Notes: generated by a model from the sequence alone, not told the origin. DNA of 48,163 nucleotides from Chloroflexota bacterium (GCA_016190485.1 JACPQN010000021.1:1-48163); one strand, 5' to 3'. Positions 1 to 9,026 are shown, counted from the first letter of the stretch. A program made the numbers and translations.

Positions 1-2694
1 GGCTCAGGACGAGCGGTGGACGTGCTCTTTGAGGAGGATGTGCCCAGCTACGTGCTGGCCTGGACCACCACACCGTGGACGCTGCCCGGCAACACCGCGC
101 TGGCCGTGGCGCCCGAAGCCAACTACGCCGTGGTGGAGCGGGCCGTGGCGGACCACCCCGGCCCCGACACCCGGCGCCAGGCCCGGCCCGGCCGGGAGCG
201 GCTGGTGCTGGCCCAGGCCCTGGTGGAGCAGACCCTCCAGGGCGACGAGTACTGGGTAGTGGCCACCCTGCCCGGCTCGGAGCTGGTGGGGCTGCGCTAC
301 CAGCCGCTGTACAGCCCGCCGGAGATGGGCTTCACCATGATGCGCTTTGGCGGCTCGCCGTCGGCCAGGGATGAGCTGGCGCCCTACCAGCACCCCGATG
401 GCCAGCCTCTCAGCTATCGGGTCATCGGCGGTGACTTCGTCTCCATGGAGGACGGCACGGGCGTGGTGCACATCGCCCCTGCCTTCGGCGAGGATGACTT
501 CGAGATCGGCAAGGCGGAGGGGCTCTTCTTCGTCCAGCACGTCGACCTGAAGGGAGAGGTCCAGCCGTGCCCGGCGCCCTTCTCCGGCAAGTTCGTCAAG
601 GAGGCCGACCCCCTGGTCATCCAGGAGCTTCAGGGGCGGGGCCTCATGTACCGGACCGGCGTCATCACCCACACCTATCCCTTCTGCTGGCGCTGCGATA
701 CGCCCTTGCTCTATTATGTCAAGCCATCCTGGTACATCCGCACCACTGCGCTCAAGCAGGAGCTCATCGACGGCAACGCCCAGATCCACTGGTATCCCGC
801 CCACATCCGGGAGGGGCGCTTCGGCGACTGGCTGGAAAACAACGTGGACTGGGCCGTCTCCCGGGAGCGCTACTGGGGCACGCCGTTGCCTATCTGGCAG
901 TGCGAAGGGTGCGGCCACCACCAGTGCATCGGCAGCCGGGCAGAGCTGATGCGCCAGCCGGGCGTTCGCGGCTATTCCGACGACCTGGACCTCCACCGTC
1001 CCTTCGTGGACGAGGTGACCTTCTTGTGCCGCCACTGCGAGGGCGCCATGCGCCGGGCGCCCGAGGTGCTGGACGCCTGGTTCGACTCCGGCGCGATGCC
1101 CTATGCCCAGTGGCACTACCCCTTTGAGCAACTAGACACCTTCCGGCGCTGGTACCCGGCGGACTTCATCTGCGAGGCCGTGGACCAGACCCGGGGCTGG
1201 TTCTACACCCTCCACGCGCTGGCCACCCTGCTCCACGGCGCCGAGCCGGAGCTGGTGACGGAGGGCATCTGCTACCGCCACGTCATCTGCCTGGGGCACA
1301 TCCTGGACGCCCGAGGCGAAAAGATGAGCAAGTCCCGGGGCAACGTGGTAGACCCTTGGTCGGTGCTCAACCTCCACGGGGCCGACGCGCTGCGCTGGTA
1401 CCTCTACACTGCATCGCCCGCGGGCAACCCCCGCCGCTTCTCCACCGAGCTGGTGGGTGAGAACCTGCGGCGTTTCCTGCTGACCCTGTGGAACACCTAC
1501 AGCTTCTTCGTCATCTACGCCAACATCGACCAGTACGATCCGAAGGCCACCAAGGGCACCCCCCAGCTCTCGGAGCTGGACCGCTGGATCCGCTCCGAGT
1601 TGAACCAGCTCATCGAGGACGTGACGACCGCGCTGGAGGCCTACAACCCCACCGATGCCGGTCGGCGCATCCAGGACTTCGTGGAGGACCTCTCCAACTG
1701 GTACGTGCGCCGCAGCCGGCGCCGCTTCTGGAAGAGCGGCCTGCTCAGCGGCGCCGCCGGCCAGGCCGACGCCGACAAGCTGGCCGCCTACGAGACCCTG
1801 TACACCTGCCTGGTGACCCTGGCCAAGCTCCTGGCGCCCTTCACCCCCTTTGTGGCTGAAGAGCTGTACCAGAACCTGGTACGCTCCGTGGACCAGGCGG
1901 CGCCCGAGAGCGTCCACCTCTGCCGCTACCCCGACGCCGACGTGACGGCGATCGATGCGGAGCTGAGCCAGGACACACGCCTGGTCATGCGCGTCGCAAG
2001 TCTGGGGCGTGCCGCCCGCAGCAGGGCGGGCCTGAAGGTGCGCCAGCCGGTGCAGAAGGTGCTGGTGAAGTCCCGCTATGCCGGCGAGGAGCAGGCCCTC
2101 CGCCGGCTGGCCGAGCAGGTGCGGGAGGAGCTGAACGTGAAGGACGTGGAGGTGCTGGCCACCCCGCGGGAGGTGTCTCGCCCCCGGGTCACGTTCAATG
2201 CCAAGAGCTACGGCCAGGCCTTCGGACGGGAGCTGCCCTCGCTCCTCACTGAGGTCGAGCGACTCGACCCCGAAGAGCTAGAGCTGGCCCTCCAGACCAG
2301 TGAGTCAGTGAGCGTGGGGCGGTGGCAGGTGCCCAAGGCGGCGCTCGCCGTGGAGTACGCGCCCCGGGAAGGCTACACCGTGGCCAGCGAAGGCGGCTAC
2401 CTGGTGGCCCTCTCAACCCAGGTAACGCCGGAGCTAGCGGCTGAGGGGCTGGCCCGGGAGCTGGTGCACCGGCTCCAGACCATGCGCCGTAGCGCCGCCT
2501 TCGAGATCGCCGACAACATCGAGACCTACTATGAGGGCGACGCGGCCATCGCCCAGGTGATGGAGGCGCACCAGGAGTACATCCGTATGGAAACGCTGTC
2601 ACGGGTGCTGCAGGCAGGAACCGCGGAGGGCGCCTACAGCGAGGAGCAGACCGTGGAGGGCCACCGGGTGCGGCTCTCGGTACGCAAGGCGTGA
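1..2694 (+). CDS. ileS: Isoleucyl-tRNA synthetase, C-terminal ~900 residues (5' end outside window)
   Basis: This enzyme charges tRNA-Ile with isoleucine in the cytoplasm. The reading frame is open from base 1, so the gene is cut by the window edge; the N-terminal Rossmann part with HIGH is missing. Visible parts are the start of the CP1 editing domain (TTPWTLPGN near nt 66-92), editing-site residues GTGVVHIAPAFGEDD (nt ~457-501), two Cys pairs typical of the CP1 zinc site (nt ~900-915 and ~1027-1040), the KMSKS loop at nt 1321-1335, the helical anticodon-binding domain, and a C-terminal extension ending in RLSVRKA. No C-terminal CxxC...CxxC zinc finger is seen, which fits the IleS2 (eukaryote-like) type rather than IleS1. 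That type is often naturally mupirocin-insensitive; whether this one is cannot be told from sequence. The apparent GTG at nt 16 is internal. Confidence 0.96.
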   Translation, partial: GSGRAVDVLFEEDVPSYVLAWTTTPWTLPGNTALAVAPEANYAVVERAVADHPGPDTRRQARPGRERLVLAQALVEQTLQGDEYWVVATLPGSELVGLRYQPLYSPPEMGFTMMRFGGSPSARDELAPYQHPDGQPLSYRVIGGDFVSMEDGTGVVHIAPAFGEDDFEIGKAEGLFFVQHVDLKGEVQPCPAPFSGKFVKEADPLVIQELQGRGLMYRTGVITHTYPFCWRCDTPLLYYVKPSWYIRTTALKQELIDGNAQIHWYPAHIREGRFGDWLENNVDWAVSRERYWGTPLPIWQCEGCGHHQCIGSRAELMRQPGVRGYSDDLDLHRPFVDEVTFLCRHCEGAMRRAPEVLDAWFDSGAMPYAQWHYPFEQLDTFRRWYPADFICEAVDQTRGWFYTLHALATLLHGAEPELVTEGICYRHVICLGHILDARGEKMSKSRGNVVDPWSVLNLHGADALRWYLYTASPAGNPRRFSTELVGENLRRFLLTLWNTYSFFVIYANIDQYDPKATKGTPQLSELDRWIRSELNQLIEDVTTALEAYNPTDAGRRIQDFVEDLSNWYVRRSRRRFWKSGLLSGAAGQADADKLAAYETLYTCLVTLAKLLAPFTPFVAEELYQNLVRSVDQAAPESVHLCRYPDADVTAIDAELSQDTRLVMRVASLGRAARSRAGLKVRQPVQKVLVKSRYAGEEQALRRLAEQVREELNVKDVEVLATPREVSRPRVTFNAKSYGQAFGRELPSLLTEVERLDPEELELALQTSESVSVGRWQVPKAALAVEYAPREGYTVASEGGYLVALSTQVTPELAAEGLARELVHRLQTMRRSAAFEIADNIETYYEGDAAIAQVMEAHQEYIRMETLSRVLQAGTAEGAYSEEQTVEGHRVRLSVRKA

Positions 2695-2774
2695 TGCAGT
2701 TGTGTTCAGGGCTACACGAAGTCACAGTCTCAAGAAACGCAGCGGGCGCTGTTTTGTTCGAGGATGCAAGTCAC

Positions 2775-2860
2775 CCTCTTCCTGGCCCTCTCCCATCAAG
2801 GGAGAGGGGACGAAGTAGCTTCCTCTCCCCTGGCGGGAGAGGATTGAGGAGAGGGGGAGG
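2775..2860. repeat. Intergenic CTCTCCC/GGGAGAG palindromic repeat
   Basis: An imperfect dyad with a first half CCCTCTCCC-ATCA-AGGGAGAGGGG and a second half CTCTCCCC-TGGC-GGGAGAGG. It lies 80 nt after the ileS stop and could fold into two hairpins. A second copy near 24.4 kb is interrupted by another repeat. The rest of 2695-2904 shows no gene. Confidence 0.7.
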
Positions 2861-2904
2861 CCGCTCGTATTACCACCCTTCTACAGGCATTTCGAGATGG
2901 TTTA

Positions 2905-3123
2905 CTATGCAGCCAGCTTGGGCCCGGGCCTGAGAGCAGCCAGAACTGAGGTAGGCTTACTCACTAAATGCGCACAGTCCTCGTCCTTCGGCAGGCTCAG
3001 GACACCGCCCTTCGGCAGGCGCACCTGGCCACACTGCTGGCAGACATAGTAGGCGGTAAGGTCGCCCAGACGGGCGACAAGGTCATGCTGGATGCAACGG
3101 GACTCCCGGGCCAGGCGAAACAT
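2905..3123 (-). CDS. Small Cys/His (zinc-finger-like) protein, paralogue 1, with a repeat inserted in its 3' part
   Basis: 72 aa. It starts MFRLARESRC and has C10, H13 and a CxxCG pair at about residues 28-31, a plausible CxH...CxxC metal site. The ATG is preceded by AAGGAGG at a spacing of 6. The same arrangement (MFR, C-x(1-2)-H, RLG, Y, CxQC) recurs in the next gene upstream, so the two are tandem paralogues. The last half is abnormal: the residues VLSLPKD are the translation of the genome's dispersed repeat (CCTTCGGCAGGCTCAGGAC on the plus strand), which inserted in frame and probably replaced the original C-terminus. I do not recognise the family; DNA/RNA binding or a redox role are both only guesses. 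Confidence 0.6.
   Translation of the reverse strand: MFRLARESRCIQHDLVARLGDLTAYYVCQQCGQVRLPKGGVLSLPKDEDCAHLVSKPTSVLAALRPGPKLAA
2985..3021. repeat. CCTTCGGCAGGCTCAGGAC repeat inside a coding region
   Basis: One full copy (2985-3003) followed by a partial copy CCTTCGGCAGGC. The copy lies within the 72-aa ORF and adds GVLSLPK in frame. Related copies occur near 7.7, 22.9, 24.1, 24.4, 24.5 and 25.3 kb. Confidence 0.75.
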
Positions 3124-3273
3124 CTTCGGCCTCCTTAGTATCCCTCAGCGCTCGCTCCGTCACATACGCCGTCAAGGGGATTTTCGCTCCGCCATCGGGT
3201 GGAGGAGACGCGCCTGTCCTCGAATCCGGATCACTCTTGTCGACTGGCCGACGTCCGGGTGGTGCAGGGGAGG

Positions 3274-3456
3274 CTAGGCGGCTCGCGCAGCGTGCTGTGG
3301 CGGCCGGGAAGGCTGGTCTCGTACAGCCGTCTTGGCGAGCCGGTTGAGCACCAGCTCCAGGCGACACTGCTCACAGGGGGAGTAGACGCTGGCCTCCCCC
3401 AGGCGCTGGGCCAGGGACTGGTGGGGGCAGCCGCGGCCGAACTCGGGTCGAAACAT
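3274..3456 (-). CDS. Small Cys/His (zinc-finger-like) protein, paralogue 2
   Basis: 60 aa. The ATG at 3454-3456 is chosen because GGGAGG sits 7 nt upstream; an upstream in-frame start (3471) overlaps that site. It begins MFRPEFGRGC, with C10, H12, then RLGEASVY and CEQC at residues about 29-32. The N-terminal half aligns with the neighbouring 72-aa protein, while the C-terminus (basic, Pro/Ala-rich) differs. The two genes lie head-to-tail 150 nt apart on the same strand. No signal peptide or membrane segment is seen. Function unknown; the conserved Cys/His set suggests a bound zinc. Confidence 0.6.
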   Translation of the reverse strand: MFRPEFGRGCPHQSLAQRLGEASVYSPCEQCRLELVLNRLAKTAVRDQPSRPPQHAARAA

Positions 3457-3562
3457 CTTAGGGCCTCCCATTGCTTACTACCCATAGTGTCGGCTGGGAG
3501 GCCCTGCTGGTGCATCCTCCGCGTGGGGGATTTTGCGCCCGCTATAGATGAAAACGTACTAC

Positions 3563-3577
3563 ACGGCTGATAGCCGT
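3563..3577 (-). terminator. Possible terminator after the subtilase gene
   Basis: Perfect 6-bp stem ACGGCT/AGCCGT with a 3-nt loop, about 40 nt past the stop of the S8 protease gene. On the minus strand a short TTTT follows some 9 nt later. Weak by energy, so tentative. Confidence 0.3.
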
Positions 3578-3618
3578 TATGTTGTCAGAGACATACTGAC
3601 GGGAGGGTGCGATCCCCG

Positions 3619-5670
3619 CTAGGGGCTGGCCTTGGGGGCGTAGGGGAAGTAGGACTGGTGGTCCGGCCAGGCGATCATGGTGGGGGTGGCCGGCACCTTG
3701 GTAGGGCCAGGGGTGGGAGTGGCGGTGGGCGTCCTAGTGGGCCGCGGCGGTGTAGGTGTGGCCGTGGGCGTCCTGGTGCCCGTAGGCGTGACGGTGGGCG
3801 TCGGCGTGCGGGTGGCCGTAGGCGTCGCCGAAGCCGTGGGAGAGGGCACAGGCGATACGTCGGGGACAGGGCCGAGCTGGAGCCGTCCCGCTCCGTAGGC
3901 GCTGTTCTTCTCCTGCTGGCCGATGCGCAGCGCCCGACTCTCCAGAAATGCCTGGATCTCCGCAGGCGTCATCCGGGGGAAGGCGGAGAGCACCAGGGTC
4001 GCGGCGCCAGCCACGTGAGGCGCCGAGGCCGAGGTGCCAGGGAACCCCTGGCGGCCAAAGGCCTCGGTGGACACCGCATCGGGCGCCACCAGGTCCGGCT
4101 TGATCCGGCCATCGCCCGTGGGCCCCTGGGAGCTGTATTTCTCCAGGCGGTCGAACCCGTCGGTGGCGCCCACGGCCAGCGCGCCCCGCGCCGAGGCCGG
4201 GCTGGCCAGGCTACCCTCCGGGCTCCCCTGAGGCAGGTCTTGGGCCAGGCTGTACAGGTGAAACTGGGCATCCCGGGTCGCTTTCAGCTTCTTGATGGCC
4301 AGGTAGTAGCGTCCGCGCGGCAGGAAGAAGGAGACGATGGCCTCCACCGGCGACTGGTCCCCCGTTTGGGCGCTATCTGAGAACCCCAGGAGCTGCAAGC
4401 TTCCACCCACACCCTCAAAGAACAGGTACAACCCGTAGTCTTGGGCGGAGTAGGGCCAGTCATTCCAGTTGAGGATGAACACGGCTACTTCGTCCACGCC
4501 CACGTCCAGAGGAAAGAGCTTCTTGCCCGGCGCGAACTCGTGCCAGCCGTCTCCGGTGGCATCGGCGAAGGTGCCCTGCCAGTGGCCCGAGCCGTAGTTG
4601 CCGGCGGCCGCCACCCACAGGATGCCCTGGGCGCGGGCGCGGTCCACCATCTCGTCCAGCACGCCCGAGCCATCGGTGGGTGCGGCCAGAGCGCCCAGGG
4701 AGAAGGAGACTACCTGCACGCCCTCCTCGATGAGCCAGTTGATGGCCAGGCCCAACTCGACCTCGGTAGAGATGGTAACCAGGTACATGATGGCGCCCGG
4801 CGCCATGTCGTAGACGATCTCGGCGGCGGCCGTCCCGTGGACGGTGGCCCGGTCCACATCCGACACCCCCTCCACAAAGGACTGAGTACGCACCTCTTTG
4901 GGGAGGTCTTTGCCCAGCAGCTTCGTATAGCCCCGGAAGCCCTGGTCCACCACCGCCACCTTGGCGCCCTGGCCCAGAAAACCCCCGGTGTGCCAGCGGG
5001 GCGCGCCCACGATCCACAACCCTTCACTCCTGGTGACCTGGGGATAGAAGGCCGTGGGCCTGCGGACAAAGCGCACCCGAGGGAGCTGCGCCAGGGCTTC
5101 CAGTCGGTTGACCGGCGATAGCACCTGCACCAAGTGCCGATAGCGGGCCTGGACGTCGATCCCCAGGGCGCGAGCGGCCTCCGCCACTTCCTCCGCCGCC
5201 CCGTCCTCAGTCTCCAGGATGGCCTGGAGCCGGTCGTCAAGGATGGGTACCCCTCGCCAGCGAGCCAGGGTCCGCAGGTCCCCCCCGGCGGCCGCCTGGA
5301 CCACCACCTGGCTCAGGGCCGACTCTAGCCTGGGGTGCAGGGTGCCCTGGGGCGGCACGAAGTCATGGAGGTCGGGAGAGACGGTCATCAGCGCGCGAGG
5401 CGCGGCGCCTTCCAACGCGGAGAGGCCGGCCTGCCCTTGCTGGCGCAGTGGATGAAAGCGATCAAAGATGACGGGAGTGAACGCGTCGCTGGCTTCCGAG
5501 GAGTGGGGCGACGCCAGCCCACTGGGCAGCAGTTGCGCCAGGGTTCCCGCCAGGAGCACGACGGCGCCGGCGAGCCCCACCGCCCGCCGCCCGGGAACAG
5601 CCCCCCGAGGCCACAGGAAGCGGATCCTCTCGCCTGGTGGCCCGCCATTGGGCGAGGCGTTACCGGCCAC
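3619..5670 (-). CDS. Membrane-anchored or secreted subtilisin-like (S8) serine protease with Thr/Pro-rich tail
   Basis: 683 aa. A basic N-terminus is followed by a hydrophobic segment (residues ~31-50), so it is exported or anchored. The S8 domain starts near residue 235: catalytic Asp in VAVVDQGF (D242), His in VHGTAAAE (H278), oxyanion Asn in AAAGN (N358) and Ser in GTSASAPH (S547). The aspartate motif is VDQG instead of the usual VDTG. A ~100-residue beta-rich insert (about 365-475) separates Asn and Ser. The tail (about 600-665) is a low-complexity Thr/Pro repeat (PTATRTPTPT type) typical of cell-surface linkers. It overlaps the 3' end of the htrA-like gene by 11 nt, so the two are co-transcribed and probably act together outside the membrane. 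Substrate unknown. Confidence 0.9.
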   Translation of the reverse strand: MAGNASPNGGPPGERIRFLWPRGAVPGRRAVGLAGAVVLLAGTLAQLLPSGLASPHSSEASDAFTPVIFDRFHPLRQQGQAGLSALEGAAPRALMTVSPDLHDFVPPQGTLHPRLESALSQVVVQAAAGGDLRTLARWRGVPILDDRLQAILETEDGAAEEVAEAARALGIDVQARYRHLVQVLSPVNRLEALAQLPRVRFVRRPTAFYPQVTRSEGLWIVGAPRWHTGGFLGQGAKVAVVDQGFRGYTKLLGKDLPKEVRTQSFVEGVSDVDRATVHGTAAAEIVYDMAPGAIMYLVTISTEVELGLAINWLIEEGVQVVSFSLGALAAPTDGSGVLDEMVDRARAQGILWVAAAGNYGSGHWQGTFADATGDGWHEFAPGKKLFPLDVGVDEVAVFILNWNDWPYSAQDYGLYLFFEGVGGSLQLLGFSDSAQTGDQSPVEAIVSFFLPRGRYYLAIKKLKATRDAQFHLYSLAQDLPQGSPEGSLASPASARGALAVGATDGFDRLEKYSSQGPTGDGRIKPDLVAPDAVSTEAFGRQGFPGTSASAPHVAGAATLVLSAFPRMTPAEIQAFLESRALRIGQQEKNSAYGAGRLQLGPVPDVSPVPSPTASATPTATRTPTPTVTPTGTRTPTATPTPPRPTRTPTATPTPGPTKVPATPTMIAWPDHQSYFPYAPKASP

Positions 5671-6796
5671 CAGGCATCTCTTCCAGGGTCAAAGTGGCGG
5701 TCTGCTCCCGGCCGTCCCGCAGGTAGGTCACCTGAAGCCGGTCGCCGGGCTTCTTCTGGCGGATGGTCGCCTGGAGCTCCCGCGTCGTCTTGACGGCCCG
5801 CCCTTCCAGCTTGGTGATGACGTCGCTGGGCTGGAGGCCCACCGCGGCCGCGGGCGCGCCCCGCTGCACGCTGACGATGACGACGCCTTCGGTCACGGAG
5901 GTGCGGAGCTGGGAAGCGATGGCTGGCGTCATCATAGAGACCCGGACACCCATGAAGGCCCGGACCACCCGCCCGTTCTGGACGAGCTGGTCGAGAATAG
6001 GCCGCGCCGAGTTGACGCTGATGGCAAAGCCGATGCCCTGGCCCCTGGTGTCGATGGCCGTATTGACGCCCACCACCTCCCCCTGGAGGTTGATGAGCGG
6101 CCCGCCGCTGTTGCCGGGATTGATGGCCGCGTCCGTCTGGATCAGGTCGTCCAGCACGGCGCCCGTGGACTCCTGGATGGAGCGGCCCAGGGCGCCCACG
6201 ACGCCGGCCGTCACCGTGGGACCACCCTCCAACGAGAGCGCGTTACCGATGGCGATGACCCAGTCGCCCACCCGCAAGCGGTCCGAATCGCCCAGCTTGG
6301 CCGCTGGCAGGTTGCTGCCCTGGACTTTCAGCACCGCCAGGTCGGTCAGGGGGTCCCGGCCCACCACCGTGGCCCGGTCGAAGGTGCGGCCATCCGGCAG
6401 GGATACCTGGATGTTCCGGGCGTTCTCGATAACGTGGTTGTTGGTGATGATGTAGCCCGCCGCGTCGAAGATAACGCCGGAGCCTGCGCCCTCCTGCTGA
6501 ATGGGCTGGAGGAAGAAGTCCAGCGCCAGGTCACGGGTGGTGATGGAGACCACCGCCGGCCGCACGGCCGCGGCCACGTCGGCCACAGAGGGGAGCCCGG
6601 CTTCGCCACCGGCGCGCCCGGGCGCCGCCGGCTGGGGCGCCGCGGTGGTCACCGCAGGCGGCGCCACGCGGGGACTGGCGGCCAGGAGTGCGCAGCCGGA
6701 TAGGCCCAGCAGCAGCGCCATCAGCCCCAGCAGAGGCAACAACTGAGCGCGGGCGACCATCTTCAATCGCTCTTTGGCAGACCCTCTGATGCGCAT
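5660..6796 (-). CDS. HtrA/DegP-type trypsin-like protease with PDZ domain, probable lipoprotein
   Basis: 378 aa. The N-terminus has a hydrophobic signal ending in GLSGC (C35), a reasonable lipobox, followed by a Pro/Ala linker. Trypsin-like domain: H121 (TNNHV), D152 (TDLAVLKV) and S230 (NPGNSGGPL) form the catalytic triad. A single PDZ domain covers about residues 285-370 (GVVIVSVQRGAPAA, LEGRAVKT). One PDZ is typical of DegS/HtrA-like proteins of Gram-positive and Chloroflexota lineages. A second start at 6760 (MVARAQ) is possible. It would act in protein quality control outside the cytoplasm. It is the first gene of a two-gene unit with the subtilase. Confidence 0.93.
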   Translation of the reverse strand: MRIRGSAKERLKMVARAQLLPLLGLMALLLGLSGCALLAASPRVAPPAVTTAAPQPAAPGRAGGEAGLPSVADVAAAVRPAVVSITTRDLALDFFLQPIQQEGAGSGVIFDAAGYIITNNHVIENARNIQVSLPDGRTFDRATVVGRDPLTDLAVLKVQGSNLPAAKLGDSDRLRVGDWVIAIGNALSLEGGPTVTAGVVGALGRSIQESTGAVLDDLIQTDAAINPGNSGGPLINLQGEVVGVNTAIDTRGQGIGFAISVNSARPILDQLVQNGRVVRAFMGVRVSMMTPAIASQLRTSVTEGVVIVSVQRGAPAAAVGLQPSDVITKLEGRAVKTTRELQATIRQKKPGDRLQVTYLRDGREQTATLTLEEMPGGR

Positions 6797-7123
6797 GGGC
6801 TTTCTCGCTCTCTTTGCTCGGACCTACGCCGACGGACTTCTACATAGATACCGTGACAAAGAGGGAAAAGTTCACCGTCGCTGAAGAAAGGCAGTAGGTG
6901 GAGGGAGCGCATCAGACCCTATCCTAGCCTACCCTGAGCTCACCGTCAAAGGCAGCGCTTTCGGCGCGTTGACGAAGGGAGGCGCGCCGCCGGCGCTACA
7001 GCGACGGGAGGAGGCGGATACTGGGTCAGGGGCTTGGGAGCAGCCTGAGGTGATAGTTGGCTAAGGCTTCTCCAATCGCAGGGGTGGCCAACACGGGCTT
7101 CCTTATGGGGCCGATCTAGGACA

Positions 7124-7266
7124 TGAGTCAGAGATTCGCTGCAGAATGTCCTTCTGAGCGTAGCGAAGAATCTGGGGTAAGGACGCCCCGCCCCACCAGA
7201 CCTGCCTGCGGCAGGCAGGTGCTTCACGCAGTTTACCCTGAGGCTCACGAAGGGTTCAGCATGACA
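7124..7266. repeat. MITE-like dispersed repeat, copy 1
   Basis: Begins GAGTCAGAGATTCGCTGCA, continues through AGCGAAGAATCT, a central perfect hairpin (7200-7220, arms ACCTGCCTG/CAGGCAGGT) and ends GTTCAGCATGACAG. The same order of blocks recurs at 25127-25243. It sits in the 6797-7290 gap between htrA and nifU, where I see no gene. No transposase ORF is present inside. Confidence 0.7.
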
Positions 7267-7290
7267 GAAGCTCTAGCACAGAATTGGCGA

Positions 7291-7674
7291 CTACCTCGTC
7301 CCTCTGCTCTGGTAGTATGCCAGGGCCTTCTTCAGGGCCACCTCCGCCAGGGCGGCGGAGTGGAGCTTGCTGGGGGGTAGCCCCCCCAGGGCGTCCAGCA
7401 CCGACTGGAAGGTGATGCGCCCGGCATCCTCCAGGGAGGCGCCGATGAGCAGCTCAGAGAGGACGCTGCTGGCGGCAGTGGCCCCGGCGCAGCCCCGGAT
7501 CTGGTACTTGGCGTCGGCGATGTGGCCGTCCTGCACCTTGATAAAGAGGGTGAGCAGGTCGCCGCACACCGGGTTCATCTCCACCCCGATGCCGTCGGCC
7601 TCCTGGATGACCCCCACGTTGCGGGGGCTCTCTGCATGGTCCAGGGCCAGTTCGCTGTAGTACATGGAGGCCAT
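7291..7674 (-). CDS. IscU/NifU-type Fe-S scaffold homologue lacking the third cysteine
   Basis: 127 aa, the length of IscU. Such proteins assemble Fe-S clusters with sulfur from a cysteine desulfurase, whose gene lies directly upstream here. C37 in NPVCGDLL (with the usual following Asp) and C62 in RGCAGATAAS match two of the three IscU cluster ligands. The third, C106 in E. coli IscU, is Ser here (KLHSAALAEVAL; codon TCC). His105 is kept. A TGC to TCC change is one base, so this could be a real divergence or an error. If real, cluster binding must use another ligand or the protein has a changed role. The gap to nifS (57 nt) is filled by a dispersed repeat. Confidence 0.88.
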   Translation of the reverse strand: MASMYYSELALDHAESPRNVGVIQEADGIGVEMNPVCGDLLTLFIKVQDGHIADAKYQIRGCAGATAASSVLSELLIGASLEDAGRITFQSVLDALGGLPPSKLHSAALAEVALKKALAYYQSRGTR

Positions 7675-7679
7675 GGGCG

Positions 7680-7718
7680 CTGTCCTGAGCCTGCGGTGTC
7701 CTGAGCCTGTCGAAGGGC
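7680..7718. repeat. Double copy of the GTCCTGAGCCTG..CGAAGG repeat
   Basis: Two tandem copies (TGTCCTGAGCCTG, then TGTCCTGAGCCTGTCGAAGG) occupy the spacer between nifS and the nifU-like gene. Confidence 0.7.
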
Positions 7719-7731
7719 GGTGCCCCGCCGG

Positions 7732-8922
7732 CTAGTCGGCGCTCCGGGCCAGGGGCGACAGGGCCCGCAGGCGAGCCACGATGCCCGGCAGCGTCTCCAG
7801 CAGGTAGTCCACGTCGGCCTCGGTGTTGTCCCGCCCCAGGGTGAGGCGCAGGCTGGCGTGGGCCAGGTCGGCGGAGAGGCCCAGGGCCGTCAGCACGTGG
7901 GAGGGCTCCAGCGAGGCAGAGGTGCAGGCGCTGCCGCTGGAGGCGCAGATCCCCGCAAAATCCAGCCCCAGCAGCACCGGCTCGCCCTCCACGCCCTCGA
8001 AGGAGAAGTTGACGTTGTTGGGCAGCCGCCGGGTGGGATGGCCGTTGAGGCGGGTGTCGGGCACCCGCCTGGGCACCTCTCGGATGATGCGGTCCCGCAG
8101 CCCGCTGAGGCGCCGGCTCACCTCCTCCTGCTCCGCCACGGCCAGCTCAAGAGCCACCGCGGTGCCCACGATCCCCGGTGTGTTCTCGGTGCCGGCCCGG
8201 CGGAAGCGCTCCTGGGAGCCGCCCTGCTGCTGAGGCAGGAAGGGCGTGCCCCGGCGCAGGTAGAGGACGCCCGCGCCCTTGGGGCCGTAAAACTTGTGAG
8301 CGGAGAGGCTCAGCAGGTCCACCCCCAGGCGGGTGACGTTCAGGTCCAGCGCGCCCGCGGCCTGCACCGCGTCGGTGTGAAAGGCGATGCTCCGGCCCAG
8401 GGCCCTGCTCCTGCTCTTGATGAGCGCCCCCATCTCGGCAATGGGCTGGATGGCGCCCATCTCGTTATTGGCGTACATGATGCTGACCAGGACGGTCTGG
8501 TCGGTGATGGCCGCCTCCAGCTCCCGCAGATCGACGATGCCCTCGCCGTCCACCGGCAGGTAGGTCACCTGAAAGCCGAACTTCTCCAGAAACTGGCAGG
8601 TGTGAAGCACCGCGTGGTGCTCAATGGCTGATGTGATGATATGGGTACCCCATTGCCGGGCGGCGAAGGCGACGCCCTTGAGGGCCGTGTTGTCCGACTC
8701 GGTGCCGCCGCTGGTGAAGATGACCTCGTTGGGCCGGCAGCCCAGGATCCGGGCCCCCTTCTGACGGGCCTCGTCCACAGCCTTGCGGGCCTCCTGGGCC
8801 AAGCGGTAGATGCTGGAGGGATTGCCATACTGCTCCGAGAAGTAGGGCAGCATGGCCTCCAGCGCCTCGGGGCGCACCGGAGTGGTGGCGGCGTGATCCA
8901 GGTAGATCAGACGGTCAGGCAT
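7732..8922 (-). CDS. Cysteine desulfurase, IscS/NifS family
   Basis: 396 aa from the ATG at 8922 ([15 protein letters not shown]), which has GGAGAG upstream; the longer ORF start at 9054 has no support. PLP-dependent enzyme that takes sulfur from L-cysteine and passes it as persulfide to scaffolds. PLP lysine K210 ([12 protein letters not shown]), H103 in SAIEHHAVL that stacks on PLP, and catalytic C333 in SSGSACTS, which is the group I loop type. Starts with the group I signature YLDHAATTP. Followed by the NifU-like scaffold gene, the expected partner. It is divergent from the amidase gene. Confidence 0.95.
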   Translation of the reverse strand: MPDRLIYLDHAATTPVRPEALEAMLPYFSEQYGNPSSIYRLAQEARKAVDEARQKGARILGCRPNEVIFTSGGTESDNTALKGVAFAARQWGTHIITSAIEHHAVLHTCQFLEKFGFQVTYLPVDGEGIVDLRELEAAITDQTVLVSIMYANNEMGAIQPIAEMGALIKSRSRALGRSIAFHTDAVQAAGALDLNVTRLGVDLLSLSAHKFYGPKGAGVLYLRRGTPFLPQQQGGSQERFRRAGTENTPGIVGTAVALELAVAEQEEVSRRLSGLRDRIIREVPRRVPDTRLNGHPTRRLPNNVNFSFEGVEGEPVLLGLDFAGICASSGSACTSASLEPSHVLTALGLSADLAHASLRLTLGRDNTEADVDYLLETLPGIVARLRALSPLARSAD

Positions 8923-9026
8923 GGGTCTCTCCGGCTGGCGGGCAGCGTGCCGCGCCGTCAGCGATGTCTGTGTACCTAAGTATACCGTTCGTGGGGGAGG
9001 GTGTATATATGCGGTGTTCAATCCCG

